Assembly (NCBI GenBank): GCA_020445765.1
Contig: JAGRFY010000138.1
Span: 1-55,555 of the forward strand
Reading direction: 5' to 3'
Origin: Rhodocyclaceae bacterium
GTDB taxonomy: Bacteria > Pseudomonadota > Gammaproteobacteria > Burkholderiales > Rhodocyclaceae
DNA length: 55,555 nt
Shown here: positions 1 to 8,253 of the stretch, one piece after another
How the letters are laid out: each line of letters opens with the position of its first letter
How positions within the stretch are numbered: the stretch's first letter is position 1
Notes under the pieces: model-generated
What the model saw: only the letters and a program-made list of their open reading frames with translations
What the model was told of the DNA's origin: nothing
Databases searched by the model: none
Translations under genes and position numbers: made by a program

Positions 1-449
1 TGGAGAAATCGGTCCCGCAGGGCAGTGTCAACTACGTCGCGCCCGAATACCTGCTCGGTGCCGCCGGCAGCTTCAAGTCCGACCTCTTCTCGCTGGCGGT
101 GATCTGCTACGAGATGATCACCGGCAAGCTGCCGTTCGACGAGCCGGCGGTCAAACGCGTGCGCATCGACAACTACGGCGAGTTCAACTATATCCCGGCG
201 ATCCGACGCCGGCGCGACCTGCCCCTGTGGATCGAGGGCTGCCTGCGCAAGGCCCTCAATCCCAATCCGGCCTATCGCCACGATGCGCTCGGCGAATTCC
301 TGCAGGACTTCACCCGCCCGAACCCGAGCCTGGAAGCCGCGATCCAGCGCCAGCCGCTGATCCAGCGCAATCCTGTGCGCTTCTGGCAGGTGCTGTGCGT
401 CGCGTTGATCGTGCTGCATGTGATCCGCAGCTTGGTCGGCAGCGGCTGA
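1..449 (+). CDS. C-terminal part of a bacterial Ser/Thr protein kinase with a tail anchor (partial)
   Basis: The reading frame is open from the window edge (frame starting at base 3) and ends at a TGA. The translated part starts in the kinase C-lobe: an APE-type motif (YVAPEYLLG), then the subdomain IX aspartate in KSDLFSLAVICYEMITGKLPF-like sequence, then the helical end of the lobe. The last 25 residues hold one hydrophobic segment (FWQVLCVALIVLHVI), so the protein is probably anchored in the inner membrane by its C-terminus. This tail resembles the PP2C-phosphatase/kinase fusions found beside nitrate assimilation genes in other gammaproteobacteria. That link is from memory; the N-terminus that would prove it lies outside the window. 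A nitrate transporter operon does occur 31 kb downstream. The nucleotide-binding lobe and catalytic loop are not visible here. Confidence 0.85.
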   Translation, partial: EKSVPQGSVNYVAPEYLLGAAGSFKSDLFSLAVICYEMITGKLPFDEPAVKRVRIDNYGEFNYIPAIRRRRDLPLWIEGCLRKALNPNPAYRHDALGEFLQDFTRPNPSLEAAIQRQPLIQRNPVRFWQVLCVALIVLHVIRSLVGSG

Positions 450-663
450 CACGCAGCGGTCGTTGCGGCAATCGGCGCTGGCCAAGGCCGGCAACTGCGG
501 CTAGCATGGCGCTCCACCGCTGTCGAACCCGGACCGGGCGCGTCTGCCGTCCGGTCTATCCGCCGATCGCGGCAAGAACCCGAGCACGGATGCGCATCCT
601 GCCCTGGCACCGGCGGCGCGATGCGTCGCAAGCTATCGCCTTGCCCAAGCCACCACCGGCCGC

Positions 664-3135
664 ATGGACATCGAATCGCAACTGAAGCTGTGTCAGCAAG
701 CCATCCGCGACGAACAGTTCGACGCGGCTCGGGCCTATTGCCGCGCGGCACTCGGCATCAACCCGGACGATCCGGCCGCGCTCAACCTGCAAGGCGTCAT
801 GCATCGACGCGCAGGGCGCCTGGCGGACGCCGAGGCGACCTTGCGACGAGCACTCGCCATTGCCCCGGACAGTGCAGCCCTGCACCGCAATCTCGGACTG
901 GTGCAGCTGGCCCGCGGCAACAACGACGAAGCGCTCGCCCACCTGCGCACCGCCCTCGATCGCCAGCCGGAGTCGGCGGCGGCCCACGCCAGCCTGGCCC
1001 GCGGCTGCGCCCGCGCCGGCCTGTTCGAAGAGTCCTTGCTGCACTTCGCAGAGGCCCGGCTGCTGGAACCGGGCAATGCCGACCATCCGCTGCGCCAGGG
1101 CCGCTTGTTGCTGCGGATCGGTCGCATCGGCGACGCCGAGGAGGCACTGTCCCGGAGCCGATCGATCGACGCGAGCGCGGCGGTCCTGAGCGCGCTGGCC
1201 CAGGTTGCCGCGGCGAGACGCGAACTGCGTGAAGCCGAGGCCCTGTGTCGCCTGGCGCTGGTGCTCGACCCGAATCACGCCGATGCGCGCGCCACGTTGG
1301 CCGCGGTGCACAACGCGCGCGGCAGGGCCGACGAAGCCGCCGAGGCTTGCGAGCACGCACTCGCACGCGAGCCGGCGCACGCCGAGGCAATGGCCCAGCT
1401 CGCCCTCGCACAGCGCAACCTGGGCCTGCTCGATGCCGCCGATGAAAGCCATCGCTGCACCCGGGCGCTGGCGCCGACCGAGCTCCGCCACCGGGTCGAA
1501 CATGCGCGCACCCTGATCGCCATGGGCCGAGAGCGCGAAGGCTGGGCATTGATGGACCATGGTCGCAGCGACGAACGCACACCCAATTGTCCCCGCTGGC
1601 GGGGGGAATCATTGCGCAGCCGGACCCTGTTGCTGCACACCCAGTGCCCGCTCGATGCAATCCAGTTCGTCCGCTATGCGGCGCTGCTCGCCGGCCGCGG
1701 TTCCAGGGTCGTGGTCCGCGCTCCTGCGGCCGTCGTACGGCTGCTGGCGACTGCCCCGGGCGTCGCCGGCACCGAGCGCAGCGACCGGCCGGCCCGCATC
1801 GTCGCCGATTTCCATTGCCCGATGCACGCCCTGCCGAAGCTCGCCAGCGATCTAGGCCGCCGCCCACCGCCTCAATTCAGTTACATCCGGGTCCCGCACG
1901 ATCTGCCACCACAATTCATCGGCGGCTTCGACGCGCTCGATATCGGCGTCGCATGGCGGGACGAAGACAGCGACGTCGGCAATGAGCTGTCGCTCGCGCT
2001 GCTTGAGCCGGCCTTGCGCATGCACGGTGTGCGCTTCCATGCCTTGCAGTACCCCCGCAGTGCCGACGAAGAACGGATTCTCGACGAATGCGGGGTCCTG
2101 CCGGGTCCGGTGGCCGGCGAACTGGTATCGACCGCAGCGATCATCGACGGACTCGACCTGGTGATCAGCGCCGACAACCTGGTGGCTCATCTGGCGGCCG
2201 CAATGGGGCGGCCGGTATGGTTGCTCCATCCCGTCGACAGCAACTGGCGCTGGCAGCGGGGCAGCGAGAACAGCGTCTGGTATCCGACGCTGCGCCACTT
2301 CTGGCAGCACACGCGCGGCGACTGGGTTACCGTCACCGGCCTGCTGGTCGTCGAACTGGCCAGGCTGGTCTGCGGCGAGTTGCGCTTGCCGAAGGCCCCG
2401 GGCACGGAGATCGCCGACCCCGACGCCCATGCCGCCGACCCCGCCCGGATCGCACCGGCAGAATCGGTCGAGCGGGCTTGGCGACCGGTACGCAGCGGCC
2501 GGCTGCATTGCCCGTTGGGCGAGCAACCGGCGGGACTGGCGATCGACCTGTATGGCGAATTCTGTGCGGCCCGCGAGGAAGTCCTGGCCCGGGTGCTGCA
2601 GCGTGGCGACACGATGCTGCTCGCAGGCGCCGGCTTCGGCGCGTTGGTGGCCGCCCTGGTCAGTCGCCTCGGGCCGATCGGACATCTTTACGCGTTCGAG
2701 GCCGAACCGGCGATGTGCGCGCTGTTGGCCGAAAGCTGTGCCGCCAACGGCTGGTCTCAGGTGGTCTGCCGTACACTCGCACTGGCCGGCACCCGGCGTC
2801 CCGGCGCGATGACCATCGATGCCCTCGAACTGACGAGCCTGCGCCTGCTGGTGGTCGACCTGGCGCGGCAGGAAGTCAGTTGCCTCGAGGGCGCCGCCGC
2901 CACGATCCGCCGCTGCCGGCCAGTGATCTATCTACTGAACGCCGGCGACAACGCAGATATCGTTCAGGGCTTCGACTATCGCGGCTGGGTGCATCGGCCG
3001 CAGCTGTTCAGTGCGGACAATTTCGCCGGTATCCAGCGCAACGTCTTCGGTCGGCGCTGCGCCCGCGACGTGCTTGCGCTGCCGATCGAGGCTGCCGAGC
3101 GTACCCGGCTGGGACGCGGCGCAGCCATCGCCTGA
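664..3135 (+). CDS. TPR / glycosyltransferase-like / FkbM-like methyltransferase fusion protein
   Basis: Residues 1 to about 310 are a ladder of tetratricopeptide repeats (alanine- and leucine-rich 34-residue units). Residues about 320 to 575 resemble the glycosyltransferase module common after TPRs, with DLVISADNLVAHLAAAMGRP near residue 500, followed by a WLLHP and a DSNWRW motif. Residues about 610 to 790 look like an FkbM/class I methyltransferase: a glycine-rich loop (LLAGAGFGALVA), an acidic strand end (YAFEAEP) and LRLLVVDLA. No signal peptide is seen, so it is likely cytoplasmic. Such TPR-transferase fusions often modify proteins or surface glycans, but no substrate can be named. The ATG at 664 lacks a good Shine-Dalgarno sequence; no better start precedes the first TPR. 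Confidence 0.8.
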   Translation: MDIESQLKLCQQAIRDEQFDAARAYCRAALGINPDDPAALNLQGVMHRRAGRLADAEATLRRALAIAPDSAALHRNLGLVQLARGNNDEALAHLRTALDRQPESAAAHASLARGCARAGLFEESLLHFAEARLLEPGNADHPLRQGRLLLRIGRIGDAEEALSRSRSIDASAAVLSALAQVAAARRELREAEALCRLALVLDPNHADARATLAAVHNARGRADEAAEACEHALAREPAHAEAMAQLALAQRNLGLLDAADESHRCTRALAPTELRHRVEHARTLIAMGREREGWALMDHGRSDERTPNCPRWRGESLRSRTLLLHTQCPLDAIQFVRYAALLAGRGSRVVVRAPAAVVRLLATAPGVAGTERSDRPARIVADFHCPMHALPKLASDLGRRPPPQFSYIRVPHDLPPQFIGGFDALDIGVAWRDEDSDVGNELSLALLEPALRMHGVRFHALQYPRSADEERILDECGVLPGPVAGELVSTAAIIDGLDLVISADNLVAHLAAAMGRPVWLLHPVDSNWRWQRGSENSVWYPTLRHFWQHTRGDWVTVTGLLVVELARLVCGELRLPKAPGTEIADPDAHAADPARIAPAESVERAWRPVRSGRLHCPLGEQPAGLAIDLYGEFCAAREEVLARVLQRGDTMLLAGAGFGALVAALVSRLGPIGHLYAFEAEPAMCALLAESCAANGWSQVVCRTLALAGTRRPGAMTIDALELTSLRLLVVDLARQEVSCLEGAAATIRRCRPVIYLLNAGDNADIVQGFDYRGWVHRPQLFSADNFAGIQRNVFGRRCARDVLALPIEAAERTRLGRGAAIA

Positions 3136-3256
3136 AGCAGCAAGGGATCGCGCTGATTTCCGGCACGGGGCCGCGTCGCGATAAGATCGCCTGCGAAACA
3201 CCATGCCCCGCCCACCGATGCCCCGACGTCCCGTTCCGCGCCGCCGCAATACCGTC

Positions 3257-4993
3257 ATGTCTGCCCGCCTGTTCGCACTGGTGCTGGCGTCGGCGACGTC
3301 GTGCCATCTCTTGGCGGCGGAATTGCAGACACCGGACGGCGGTCACTATCGCGGCTCGCTCGAAAACGGCCGTCTGCATGGCGACGGCACCTTGCAGTGG
3401 GACAGCGGCGCCCATTATGAAGGCGCATTCGAGAACGGCGTGATGTCGGGCCAGGGCCGACTGACGGGTGCCGACGGCAGCGTCCACTCGGGCATGTTCC
3501 GCGACGGCGCGCTCAACGGCGAAGGCCGCATCGAGGCCGCTGACGGCAGCGTGCTGAGCGGCTGGTTTCGCCACGGCGTCCTGCACGGTCAGGGACACTA
3601 CCGCGGCCCGGATGGCGAGTACGTCGGCAGCTTCAGGGAGGGCCGGCGCAGCGGTCGGGGCGAGTGGCGCGGCATCGATGGCAGTCGCTACCACGGCAGC
3701 TTCCGGCACGGGCTACTGCACGGCAGTGGACGCTTCGAAACCCAGCTCGGCGATGTGTACGAAGGCGATTTCGTCGACGACCAGTTCACCGGCAAGGGCC
3801 AGCTGAGCCACTCGGACGGTACTCGCTACGTCGGCGAGTTCGAGAACTGGCTGCCCCACGGCGCCGGTCGCTTCACCGACCCGTCGGGCATGTCCTTCGA
3901 GGGTCGTTTCGAGCGCGGCGAACTGGTCGGCTCGGCGCGAATCCGCTTCGCCGACGGCAGCGAATACCAGGGTGACACCGAGAACTGGGTGGCCTCCGGC
4001 AAGGGTTCGATGAAATTGGCCAACGGTGACCACTACGTCGGCGAGTTCTCCGACGGACGCTTTCATGGCCAGGGCGTGCTGCAGCTCGCGGTGCCGCAGG
4101 CGGGCCGCAATCGTCTGTCGGGGAGCTGGCAGCACGGCGAATTGCGCGATCCGGCCGCCGAACGGGAGCGTCTCGGGCGCTACGAGTCGCAACTCTATTC
4201 CGAGGAACGCCGTCTGGCTGGCGCGCTCGAAGGGCTGGCATCCGGCGACCCGAATCGCGTCGACATGTACCTGCTGACCTTCGCCGGCGACGGCACCCAG
4301 GAAGTGTTCCGGCGCGAAACGGAATTCGTGCGGCAACAGTTCGACCACCTGTTCGCGACCCGCGGACGCTCGCTATCGCTGACCAACAGCCGCCAGACGA
4401 TCGGCGAGCAGCCGATTGCGAGTCTGACCTCGCTCGAACGCGCGTTGAAGGCGATCGCCGGCCGCATGGATCGGGACCAGGACATCCTGTTCCTGTATCT
4501 CACCAGCCATGGCTCGGCCGAACACCAGCTATCGCTGACCCAGCCTCACCATGACCTGCCCGATCTGGCTGCCGACCGACTTGCCGAGCTGCTCCGCTCG
4601 TCCGGCATCCGCTGGCGGGTCGTGGTCGTTTCCGCCTGTTACTCGGGCGGCTTCATCCCGGCGCTGGCCGACTCGGGGACCCTCGTGATCACCGCGGCGA
4701 GGCACGACCGCCGCTCGTTCGGCTGTGCCGACGAAAACGACTTCACCTATTTCGGCCGTGCCTTCTTCCACGACGCACTGCCCGACAGCCCGTCGTTCGA
4801 AGAAGCCTTTCGCAAGGCCGAGCGACTGATTCGCGAACGCGAACTGGCGCTGCTCGGCGCCCATCGCGAACTGTCCGAACGGGATTTTTCGCTGCCGCAG
4901 ATCGCCGCGCCAAGGGCCATCCGACGCCAACTCGCGAAATGGCGCGCCGGACTCACCGGTGTCCGTACGACCGCATCGGCCGCGTCTCGCTGA
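3257..4993 (+). CDS. Secreted MORN-repeat protein with C-terminal caspase-like (peptidase C13 type) domain
   Basis: About eleven MORN repeats (pattern YxGxFxxGxxHGxG, e.g. YEGAFENGVMSGQG) fill roughly residues 30 to 290. After a charged linker comes a caspase/legumain-fold domain of about 230 residues: a strand ending in the catalytic-type histidine (YLTSHGSAEH, residue about 418) and a strand ending in the cysteine (VVVSACYSGGF, residue about 461), the His-Cys dyad of clan CD proteases. The start at 3257 gives a clean signal peptide (MSARLFALVLASATSCHLLA). An in-frame ATG at 3203 would add a Pro/Arg-rich leader of 18 residues; neither start has a clear ribosome binding site. It is probably periplasmic or surface-exposed. 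The substrate is unknown. It converges on the regulator gene that follows. Confidence 0.85.
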   Translation: MSARLFALVLASATSCHLLAAELQTPDGGHYRGSLENGRLHGDGTLQWDSGAHYEGAFENGVMSGQGRLTGADGSVHSGMFRDGALNGEGRIEAADGSVLSGWFRHGVLHGQGHYRGPDGEYVGSFREGRRSGRGEWRGIDGSRYHGSFRHGLLHGSGRFETQLGDVYEGDFVDDQFTGKGQLSHSDGTRYVGEFENWLPHGAGRFTDPSGMSFEGRFERGELVGSARIRFADGSEYQGDTENWVASGKGSMKLANGDHYVGEFSDGRFHGQGVLQLAVPQAGRNRLSGSWQHGELRDPAAERERLGRYESQLYSEERRLAGALEGLASGDPNRVDMYLLTFAGDGTQEVFRRETEFVRQQFDHLFATRGRSLSLTNSRQTIGEQPIASLTSLERALKAIAGRMDRDQDILFLYLTSHGSAEHQLSLTQPHHDLPDLAADRLAELLRSSGIRWRVVVVSACYSGGFIPALADSGTLVITAARHDRRSFGCADENDFTYFGRAFFHDALPDSPSFEEAFRKAERLIRERELALLGAHRELSERDFSLPQIAAPRAIRRQLAKWRAGLTGVRTTASAASR

Positions 4994-5050
4994 CTTTGCT
5001 CCGCAAGCGCCGGCCGGGTGACCGCTCGGCGCCATGGCGCAGCCGCCGTT

Positions 5051-6436
5051 TCAGCGTGATACGTCTGCAAGTCCCAGCTTCTCGATGCGGTATCGCAGCG
5101 TATCCCGGGTCAGGCCCAGTTCGCGCGCGGCCTTGGAGACGTTCCAGCCGCTGCGTTCGAGGGCCCGCGACAACATCTGCCGCTCCATCTCGGCCAGCGT
5201 CGCCGGTGCCTGGGCGCCCGGGCTCGCACCGGCGACTTCGGCCGCATTGCTCGACAGCGTCAGTTGGCGTGCCTCGATGCGGCCGTCGGGCGCCAGCAGT
5301 ACCGCCTGCTCGAGCACGTTGCGCAGTTCGCGCACGTTGCCGGGCCAGGAGTGACGGGTAAGCGCGTTTTGCGCCGCCGGCGTCAGCGTCGGTGCGCGCT
5401 TGCCGTAGCGCGCCGCGTGCGACTTCACGAAGTGCTCGGCCAGTCGCAGGATGTCGCCGCCGCGGTCGCGCAGCGGCGGCAATTCCAGTTGCACGACCCG
5501 CAGGCGATAGAACAGATCGGCACGGAAGCGGCCCTCGCGCACCAGCACCTCGAGTGGCCGGTGGGTGGCGGCGACGATACGCACATTGACTCTTTGATCG
5601 CGCAGACTGCCGACCCGCCTGACGGTCTTTTCCTCGAGCAGCTTCAGCAGCTTGGCCTGCAGCGCAGGATCCATGTCGCCGATCTCGTCGAGGAACAGGG
5701 TACCCCCATCCGCCGTCTCGACCAGGCCGAGCTTGCGGTCCTTGGCATCGGTGAAAGCACCGCGTTCGTGGCCGAACAGCTCGGATTCCAGCAGTTGCGG
5801 CGGAATCGATGCACAGTTCAGTTCGACGAAGGGCTTCTCGCTGCGTGGTCCGTTGAAATGCAGCGCCCGCGCAACCAGTTCCTTGCCGGTCCCGGTCTCG
5901 CCGAGCACCAGGACTGCCGGGGCGTCGGAATCGCGCAGGCCGGACTCGGCCTCGAGCACCTGCCGTATCATCGACTTCAGCGCCTTCATCGGCGTCGATT
6001 CCCCGAGCAGGCTGTCGAGATCGGCCTCGGCGCTCTCCTTGCGCTGGTAGTACTCCAGCGCGCTGTCCCGTCGTGCCTCGCCGAACGCCTTCTCCAGCAG
6101 CACCTTCAGCTTGCCGAGGGGTACCGGCTTGGTGAGGAAGTCGAACGCGCCCCGCTTCATCGCCTCGACAGCCAGCTCTACGCTGCCGTGGCCGGTGACC
6201 ATGATGACCTTGATGTCGGGATCGATCGCGCGGATGCGTTCGAGCGCTTCGACGCCATCGATGCCCGGAAGATTGAAATCGAGCACGACGGCGTCCGGAT
6301 GGAACACGTCCATCAGTGCCAGGCCTTCCTCGGCCGACTCAGCGACGCGCACCTCGTAATCGTCGCGTTCGAGGAAGATTCGCACGTTCTTTGCGAGCGT
6401 CGCTTCGTCCTCGATGATCAGTATTGCCTGCCCCAT
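5051..6436 (-). CDS. NtrC-family sigma-54-dependent response regulator
   Basis: The 461-residue protein has all three NtrC-family parts. The receiver (1-120) has the acidic pair at E9-D10, phospho-acceptor D53, T81 and K103. The AAA+ domain (about 145-385) has Walker A GETGTGKE, Walker B GTLFLDEIGDM and the sigma-54 contact loop, which here reads GAFTDA instead of GAFTGA. The Fis-type DNA-binding helix-turn-helix is at 415-457. The start is the ATG in front of GQAILIIEDE; the open frame upstream is intergenic. The gene is divergent from the glycan operon whose promoter has a -24/-12 signature. The locus also encodes a sensor kinase (20994-22358), the likely partner. It resembles PrsR-like regulators of exopolysaccharide clusters, but I cannot assign it to that subfamily. 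Confidence 0.92.
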   Translation of the reverse strand: MGQAILIIEDEATLAKNVRIFLERDDYEVRVAESAEEGLALMDVFHPDAVVLDFNLPGIDGVEALERIRAIDPDIKVIMVTGHGSVELAVEAMKRGAFDFLTKPVPLGKLKVLLEKAFGEARRDSALEYYQRKESAEADLDSLLGESTPMKALKSMIRQVLEAESGLRDSDAPAVLVLGETGTGKELVARALHFNGPRSEKPFVELNCASIPPQLLESELFGHERGAFTDAKDRKLGLVETADGGTLFLDEIGDMDPALQAKLLKLLEEKTVRRVGSLRDQRVNVRIVAATHRPLEVLVREGRFRADLFYRLRVVQLELPPLRDRGGDILRLAEHFVKSHAARYGKRAPTLTPAAQNALTRHSWPGNVRELRNVLEQAVLLAPDGRIEARQLTLSSNAAEVAGASPGAQAPATLAEMERQMLSRALERSGWNVSKAARELGLTRDTLRYRIEKLGLADVSR

Positions 6437-6539
6437 CTGTCTCGTCCCTGGCTGCTCCAACTGGCCTCGCATCCGCCGACAGGACCCGAATCCGAGACCT
6501 GCATCGTCCGGCGCCATCGGGACCTCGCCCAGCGTGTTA

Positions 6540-6554
6540 TGGGATTTTTTCCCA
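6540..6554. promoter_or_regulatory. Palindrome TGGGATTTTTTCCCA, probable regulator site
   Basis: The arms TGGG and CCCA flank a 7-base A/T core. The 13-base core GGGATTTTTTCCC recurs exactly (as its complement) inside 26388-26406, in the control region of the second operon. It lies just downstream of the predicted start point of the response regulator gene, where binding would be expected to repress. The binding protein is inferred; the regulator encoded at 5051-6436 is the first candidate. Confidence 0.55.
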
Positions 6555-6562
6555 CACTCGTA

Positions 6563-6591
6563 TTTATAAACGAACAACCGTTCGAAGGCAA
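6563..6591 (-). promoter_or_regulatory. Sigma-70-like promoter of the response regulator gene
   Basis: On the minus strand the -35 box is TTGCCT (6586-6591) and the -10 box is TATAAA (6563-6568), with a 17-base spacer. The predicted start point is near 6556, giving a leader of about 120 bases to the ATG at 6436. The spacer contains the inverted repeat CGAAC-AACC-GTTCG (6571-6584), a plausible operator position. Confidence 0.55.
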
Positions 6592-6640
6592 TCAGTTTCG
6601 CGCGTACGAGAAGCCTCCACCGGCAACAAACGACACCGTC

Positions 6641-6672
6641 GGAATATTCCATTCGTAATATGTTGTGACATA
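6641..6672. repeat. Two small palindromes in the control region
   Basis: GGAATATTCC (6641-6650) is a perfect 10-base palindrome. TATGT-TGTG-ACATA (6659-6672) is an inverted repeat with 5-base arms. Both lie about 180-210 bases upstream of the sigma-54 promoter, a distance typical for activator sites. No binding protein can be named. Confidence 0.35.
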
Positions 6673-6740
6673 ACAGTCCGTCATGCCGCCGGCAAGCGCT
6701 CGGCATGTGGTCGTCGGCGGCACGAGCGATCCCGGCATTT

Positions 6741-6777
6741 TGGGGATGGCGCACCAACAATTTGGTGATCTCCCCCA
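6741..6777. promoter_or_regulatory. Nested inverted repeat upstream of the sigma-54 promoter
   Basis: The outer arms TGGGGAT (6741-6747) and ATCTCCCCCA (6768-6777) enclose the inner arms CACCAA (6752-6757) and TTGGTG (6762-6767). It sits about 75-110 bases upstream of the -24 element, where an enhancer-binding protein would be expected. The outer arms resemble the TGGG/CCCA arms of the shared palindromes. Confidence 0.45.
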
Positions 6778-6850
6778 CCCAGCCTTCACCACAAATTTGC
6801 TTCAAGGATATTAAACACGCAAAAACAATGGATTACACGGATGGCACGGC

Positions 6851-6867
6851 TTGGCCTGGGACTTGCA
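6851..6867 (+). promoter_or_regulatory. Sigma-54 (-24/-12) promoter of the glycan operon
   Basis: The sequence TTGGCCTGGGACTTGCA has GG at 6853-6854 and GC at 6865-6866 with exactly 10 bases between them, and the TTGCA half of the consensus is intact. The expected start point is near 6878, about 80 bases before the first gene. It fits the NtrC-type regulator encoded next door. Confidence 0.75.
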
Positions 6868-6957
6868 TTGAGGTGGGACAAGATCCCACGACCCGCCGAG
6901 ATGCGGTCCAGACCGGCAAGAACGGGGTCAAGGAAAGCCAACAGGAGGCCCACCAAA

Positions 6958-8253
6958 ATGAAACGCGTCCTCGTCTATTCGCACGACACATTCGGACTCG
7001 GCAACATTCGCCGCATGCTCGAGATCTCCCGCCACCTGGTGGACCGGGACCCCGACCTGTCGGTGCTGATCATCACCGGCTCGCCGATGCTGCACGCATT
7101 CCGCATCCCCAGCCGCATCGACTACGTCAAGCTGCCGTGCCTGTCGCGCAATACCTCCGGCCACTACGGTTCGCGCTATCTCGACATGAACCTTCAATCG
7201 ACGGTGCGCCTGCGCTCCAGCATCATCCGCAGCACGGTCGAGGACTTCGAGCCGGATCTGATCCTGGTGGACAAGAAGCCGTTCGGCGTCGAGGACGAAT
7301 TGTCGAGTGCGCTCGAGTCGCTGCCTCCGGGCGTCGATCGCCCGAAGATGGTCCTGCTGCTGCGGGACATCCTCGACAGTCGCGAGGCCACGACCCGGAT
7401 CTGGCGCAAGAACCGCTACTTCGATGCCATCGAATCGCACTACGATCAGGTGCTGGTGGTCGGCAATCCGAAGGTCTTCGACCTGTGCAGCGAGTACTGC
7501 TTCCCGCCGAGCGCCGCATCGAAGGTCCATTTCTGCGGCTACCTGGGCCGCAAGGCAGGTCGCAAGTCACGCGCCGAGGTGCGCTGCGAACTCGGCCTGA
7601 TCGGCCGCCAGCCGCTGGTGCTGGTGACGCCGGGCGGCGGCGAGGACGGTCACGCCATGGTCCGGGCCTACGTCGAAGGCCTCGCCGCGATGCCCGAATG
7701 GCGACGTCCGCGCAGCCACATCGTGTTCGGACCCGAGATGGCCGAGCAGCGCCGCCAGGAAATCGCCGAGATCGCCGACACCATGAGTTGCGTCAGCCGC
7801 CAGGATTTCACCGACGACATGATGTCGCTGATGGACGCTGCCGACGTGGTGGTGTGCATGGGTGGCTACAACACTGTCTGCGAACTGCTCACGCTGAAGA
7901 AGCGGGCGGTGGTCGTGCCGCGCGTCAAGCCGGTGCTCGAGCAGGGGATCCGCGCCGAGCGCATGGCCGCACTGGGCCTGCTTCGCAGCGTGCATCCGGA
8001 GCAACTGAGCCCGGCCAGGCTGCTCGAGACCGTCGGCCAGGAAATCGATTCGCTCCACGGCGACGGCAGCAATCCGAACACCCTTGCGTTGAATGGCCTC
8101 GACGGCGTGGCCGACGCGATATTTTCGCTGATCGACAAGCGCCAGCCCTTCACCAGCCCGGCGATCGCCCCCGAGCCGGCCAAAATCCCGACCAGGAGTG
8201 CACCCACATGGCAGAAATGCACGCCCACCGTGGCCCCGTCGGCCTGCTGGTAA
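6958..8253 (+). CDS. GT28/MurG-like glycosyltransferase, first gene of the glycan operon
   Basis: The 431-residue protein has a GT-B fold signature. The N-terminal Rossmann half starts RVLVYSHDTFGLGNIRRMLE (HxxxGxGH-like loop) and the C-terminal half carries LVTPGGGEDG and the donor-site motif VVCMGGYNTVCELL near residue 300, typical of MurG-like transferases that use nucleotide sugars. No signal peptide or membrane segment is seen; it is probably cytoplasmic or peripheral. AGGAGG stands 9 bases before the ATG at 6958; the open frame upstream crosses the promoter and is not used. Its end overlaps the next gene by 46 bases. A paralogue is encoded at 17310-18521. Donor and acceptor are unknown. 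Confidence 0.85.
   Translation: MKRVLVYSHDTFGLGNIRRMLEISRHLVDRDPDLSVLIITGSPMLHAFRIPSRIDYVKLPCLSRNTSGHYGSRYLDMNLQSTVRLRSSIIRSTVEDFEPDLILVDKKPFGVEDELSSALESLPPGVDRPKMVLLLRDILDSREATTRIWRKNRYFDAIESHYDQVLVVGNPKVFDLCSEYCFPPSAASKVHFCGYLGRKAGRKSRAEVRCELGLIGRQPLVLVTPGGGEDGHAMVRAYVEGLAAMPEWRRPRSHIVFGPEMAEQRRQEIAEIADTMSCVSRQDFTDDMMSLMDAADVVVCMGGYNTVCELLTLKKRAVVVPRVKPVLEQGIRAERMAALGLLRSVHPEQLSPARLLETVGQEIDSLHGDGSNPNTLALNGLDGVADAIFSLIDKRQPFTSPAIAPEPAKIPTRSAPTWQKCTPTVAPSACW

Larger units (their letters stand above)
6437..6957. promoter_or_regulatory. Divergent control region of the glycan locus (521 bp, no gene)
   Basis: This AT-richer stretch separates the regulator gene from the glycan operon. Going rightwards it holds the leader and sigma-70-like promoter of the regulator gene, a TGGG-N7-CCCA palindrome at 6540, an inverted repeat at 6571-6584, perfect or near-perfect palindromes at 6641-6650 and 6659-6672, a nested inverted repeat at 6741-6777, and the sigma-54 promoter at 6851-6867. 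Short open frames of 66 and 114 codons cross it but lack a ribosome binding site and recognisable domains. Confidence 0.75.

Noticed and set aside
6480-6510. Sigma-54 promoter for the response regulator gene on the minus strand
   Set aside because: A GG-GC pair exists but with 11 bases between, not 10; the sigma-70-like promoter nearby fits better.
5264-6658. Plus-strand open frame of 464 codons opposite the response regulator
   Set aside because: No domain, no ribosome binding site, and the other strand encodes a complete NtrC-family protein.
6424-6792. Short open frames in the glycan control region
   Set aside because: They cross promoters and palindromes, lack ribosome binding sites and show no protein-like pattern.
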